Positions 63,812 to 64,000 of a stretch of 64,000 nt of DNA are shown here, one piece after another (the stretch's first letter is position 1; the number at the start of each line of letters is the position of its first letter). This DNA is from Shimia sp047124445. Its GTDB lineage: Bacteria; Pseudomonadota; Alphaproteobacteria; Rhodobacterales; Rhodobacteraceae. The stretch spans positions 248,001 to 312,000 of the forward strand of contig NZ_CP138921.1 in NCBI RefSeq assembly GCF_047124445.1. Reading direction: 5' to 3'. The translations under genes and the position numbers were made by a program. A model generated the notes under the pieces. That model was not told where the DNA came from, searched no databases, and saw only the letters and a list, made by a program, of their open reading frames with translations.

Positions 63812-64000
63812 TTGCGTCGACTGTTCTGGCCCTTGTTCTTTGGCATTTTGGGCACGGTGGTGCTGGTGTCGCTGGGCACGTGGCAAGTGCAGCGCATGGC
63901 TTGGAAAGCGGACGTGATTGCGGAGATCAACGCGCGGATTGCGAGCGATCCTGTTGCGCTGCCGGACCTGATTGATATGGAGCGGGACAAGTACCTGCCG
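63812..64000 (+). CDS. SURF1-family oxidase assembly protein, 5' part
   Basis: The first 63 codons run off the window end. The TTG start (AAGGA upstream) begins LRRLFWPLFFGILGTVVLVSLGTWQVQRMAWKADVIAEI, the standard SURF1 N-terminal helix with GTWQVQR followed by K. DLIDMERDKYLP ends the visible part. SURF1 helps insert heme a into subunit I. The rest must lie beyond base 64000. Confidence 0.88.
   Translation, partial: MRRLFWPLFFGILGTVVLVSLGTWQVQRMAWKADVIAEINARIASDPVALPDLIDMERDKYLP

Overview
The window looks like chromosome from an alphaproteobacterium of the Rhodobacteraceae, most likely the roseobacter group. The grounds are the gene content and order (ctaC-ctaB-ctaG-ctaE-surf1 with tldD upstream, clpP-clpX, an NDUFA12-type complex I subunit followed by mlaD, a DUF2155 gene and aat-accC-accB, and hdaA-ppk-ppx), a short ProRS without an editing insertion, and high GC with overlapping ATGA/TGATG junctions. 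I assign no species. No rRNA, tRNA or CRISPR array was recognised.

Region 1 (1-6400) is accessory. It opens with a decayed IS6-family insertion sequence (one frameshift, one nonsense codon). A four-gene polysaccharide O-acetylation cassette follows (AlgF-, AlgI-, AlgJ- and AlgX-like, 1208-5499) with no polymerase or export genes beside it. A second sequence resembling the IS terminus lies beyond the cassette at 6297-6321. The flanks hold nested inverted repeats and an AT-rich tract.

Region 2 (6384-13780) is a peptide-scavenging unit. A LysR regulator diverges from an M19 dipeptidase gene, which is followed by a complete Dpp/Opp-type ABC importer. A perfect 26-bp palindrome follows the binding-protein gene and a terminator ends the unit.

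Region 3 (13998-20400) carries a minus-strand ExbB-ExbD-ExbD-TonB energy-transduction operon, then plus-strand small-enzyme genes (VOC, GNAT, TerB/J-domain, EEP nuclease/phosphatase, a small secreted protein). Region 4 (20421-27803) is a minus-strand run: hybrid histidine kinase, AI-2E/PerM-type permease, HdaA, polyphosphate kinase and exopolyphosphatase.

Region 5 (28174-37467) is mixed housekeeping: proS, a MerR regulator, Lol lipoprotein-release permease and ATPase, a glutathionyl-hydroquinone-reductase-like GST, a thioesterase, a C39-like peptidase, GNAT, cytochrome c, Tag glycosylase and LysR. Region 6 (37741-42520) mixes the core clpP-clpX pair with small, odd, lower-GC genes. It also holds three copies of an unannotated structured repeat whose terminal hairpin varies by paired substitutions. 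One small secreted-protein gene there is out of frame at a T7 tract inside its signal peptide.

Region 7 (42517-49517) is core: monothiol glutaredoxin-like protein, Rid protein, EamA transporter, complex I accessory subunit, MlaD, DUF2155, Aat, biotin carboxylase/BCCP, a PAS-LuxR regulator and a solute-binding protein. Region 8 (49680-58519) has an acyl-CoA synthetase, two hypotheticals, succinyl-CoA:3-ketoacid CoA-transferase (scoAB), topA and dprA. Region 9 (58648-64000) has tldD and the cytochrome c oxidase assembly operon, cut off inside surf1.
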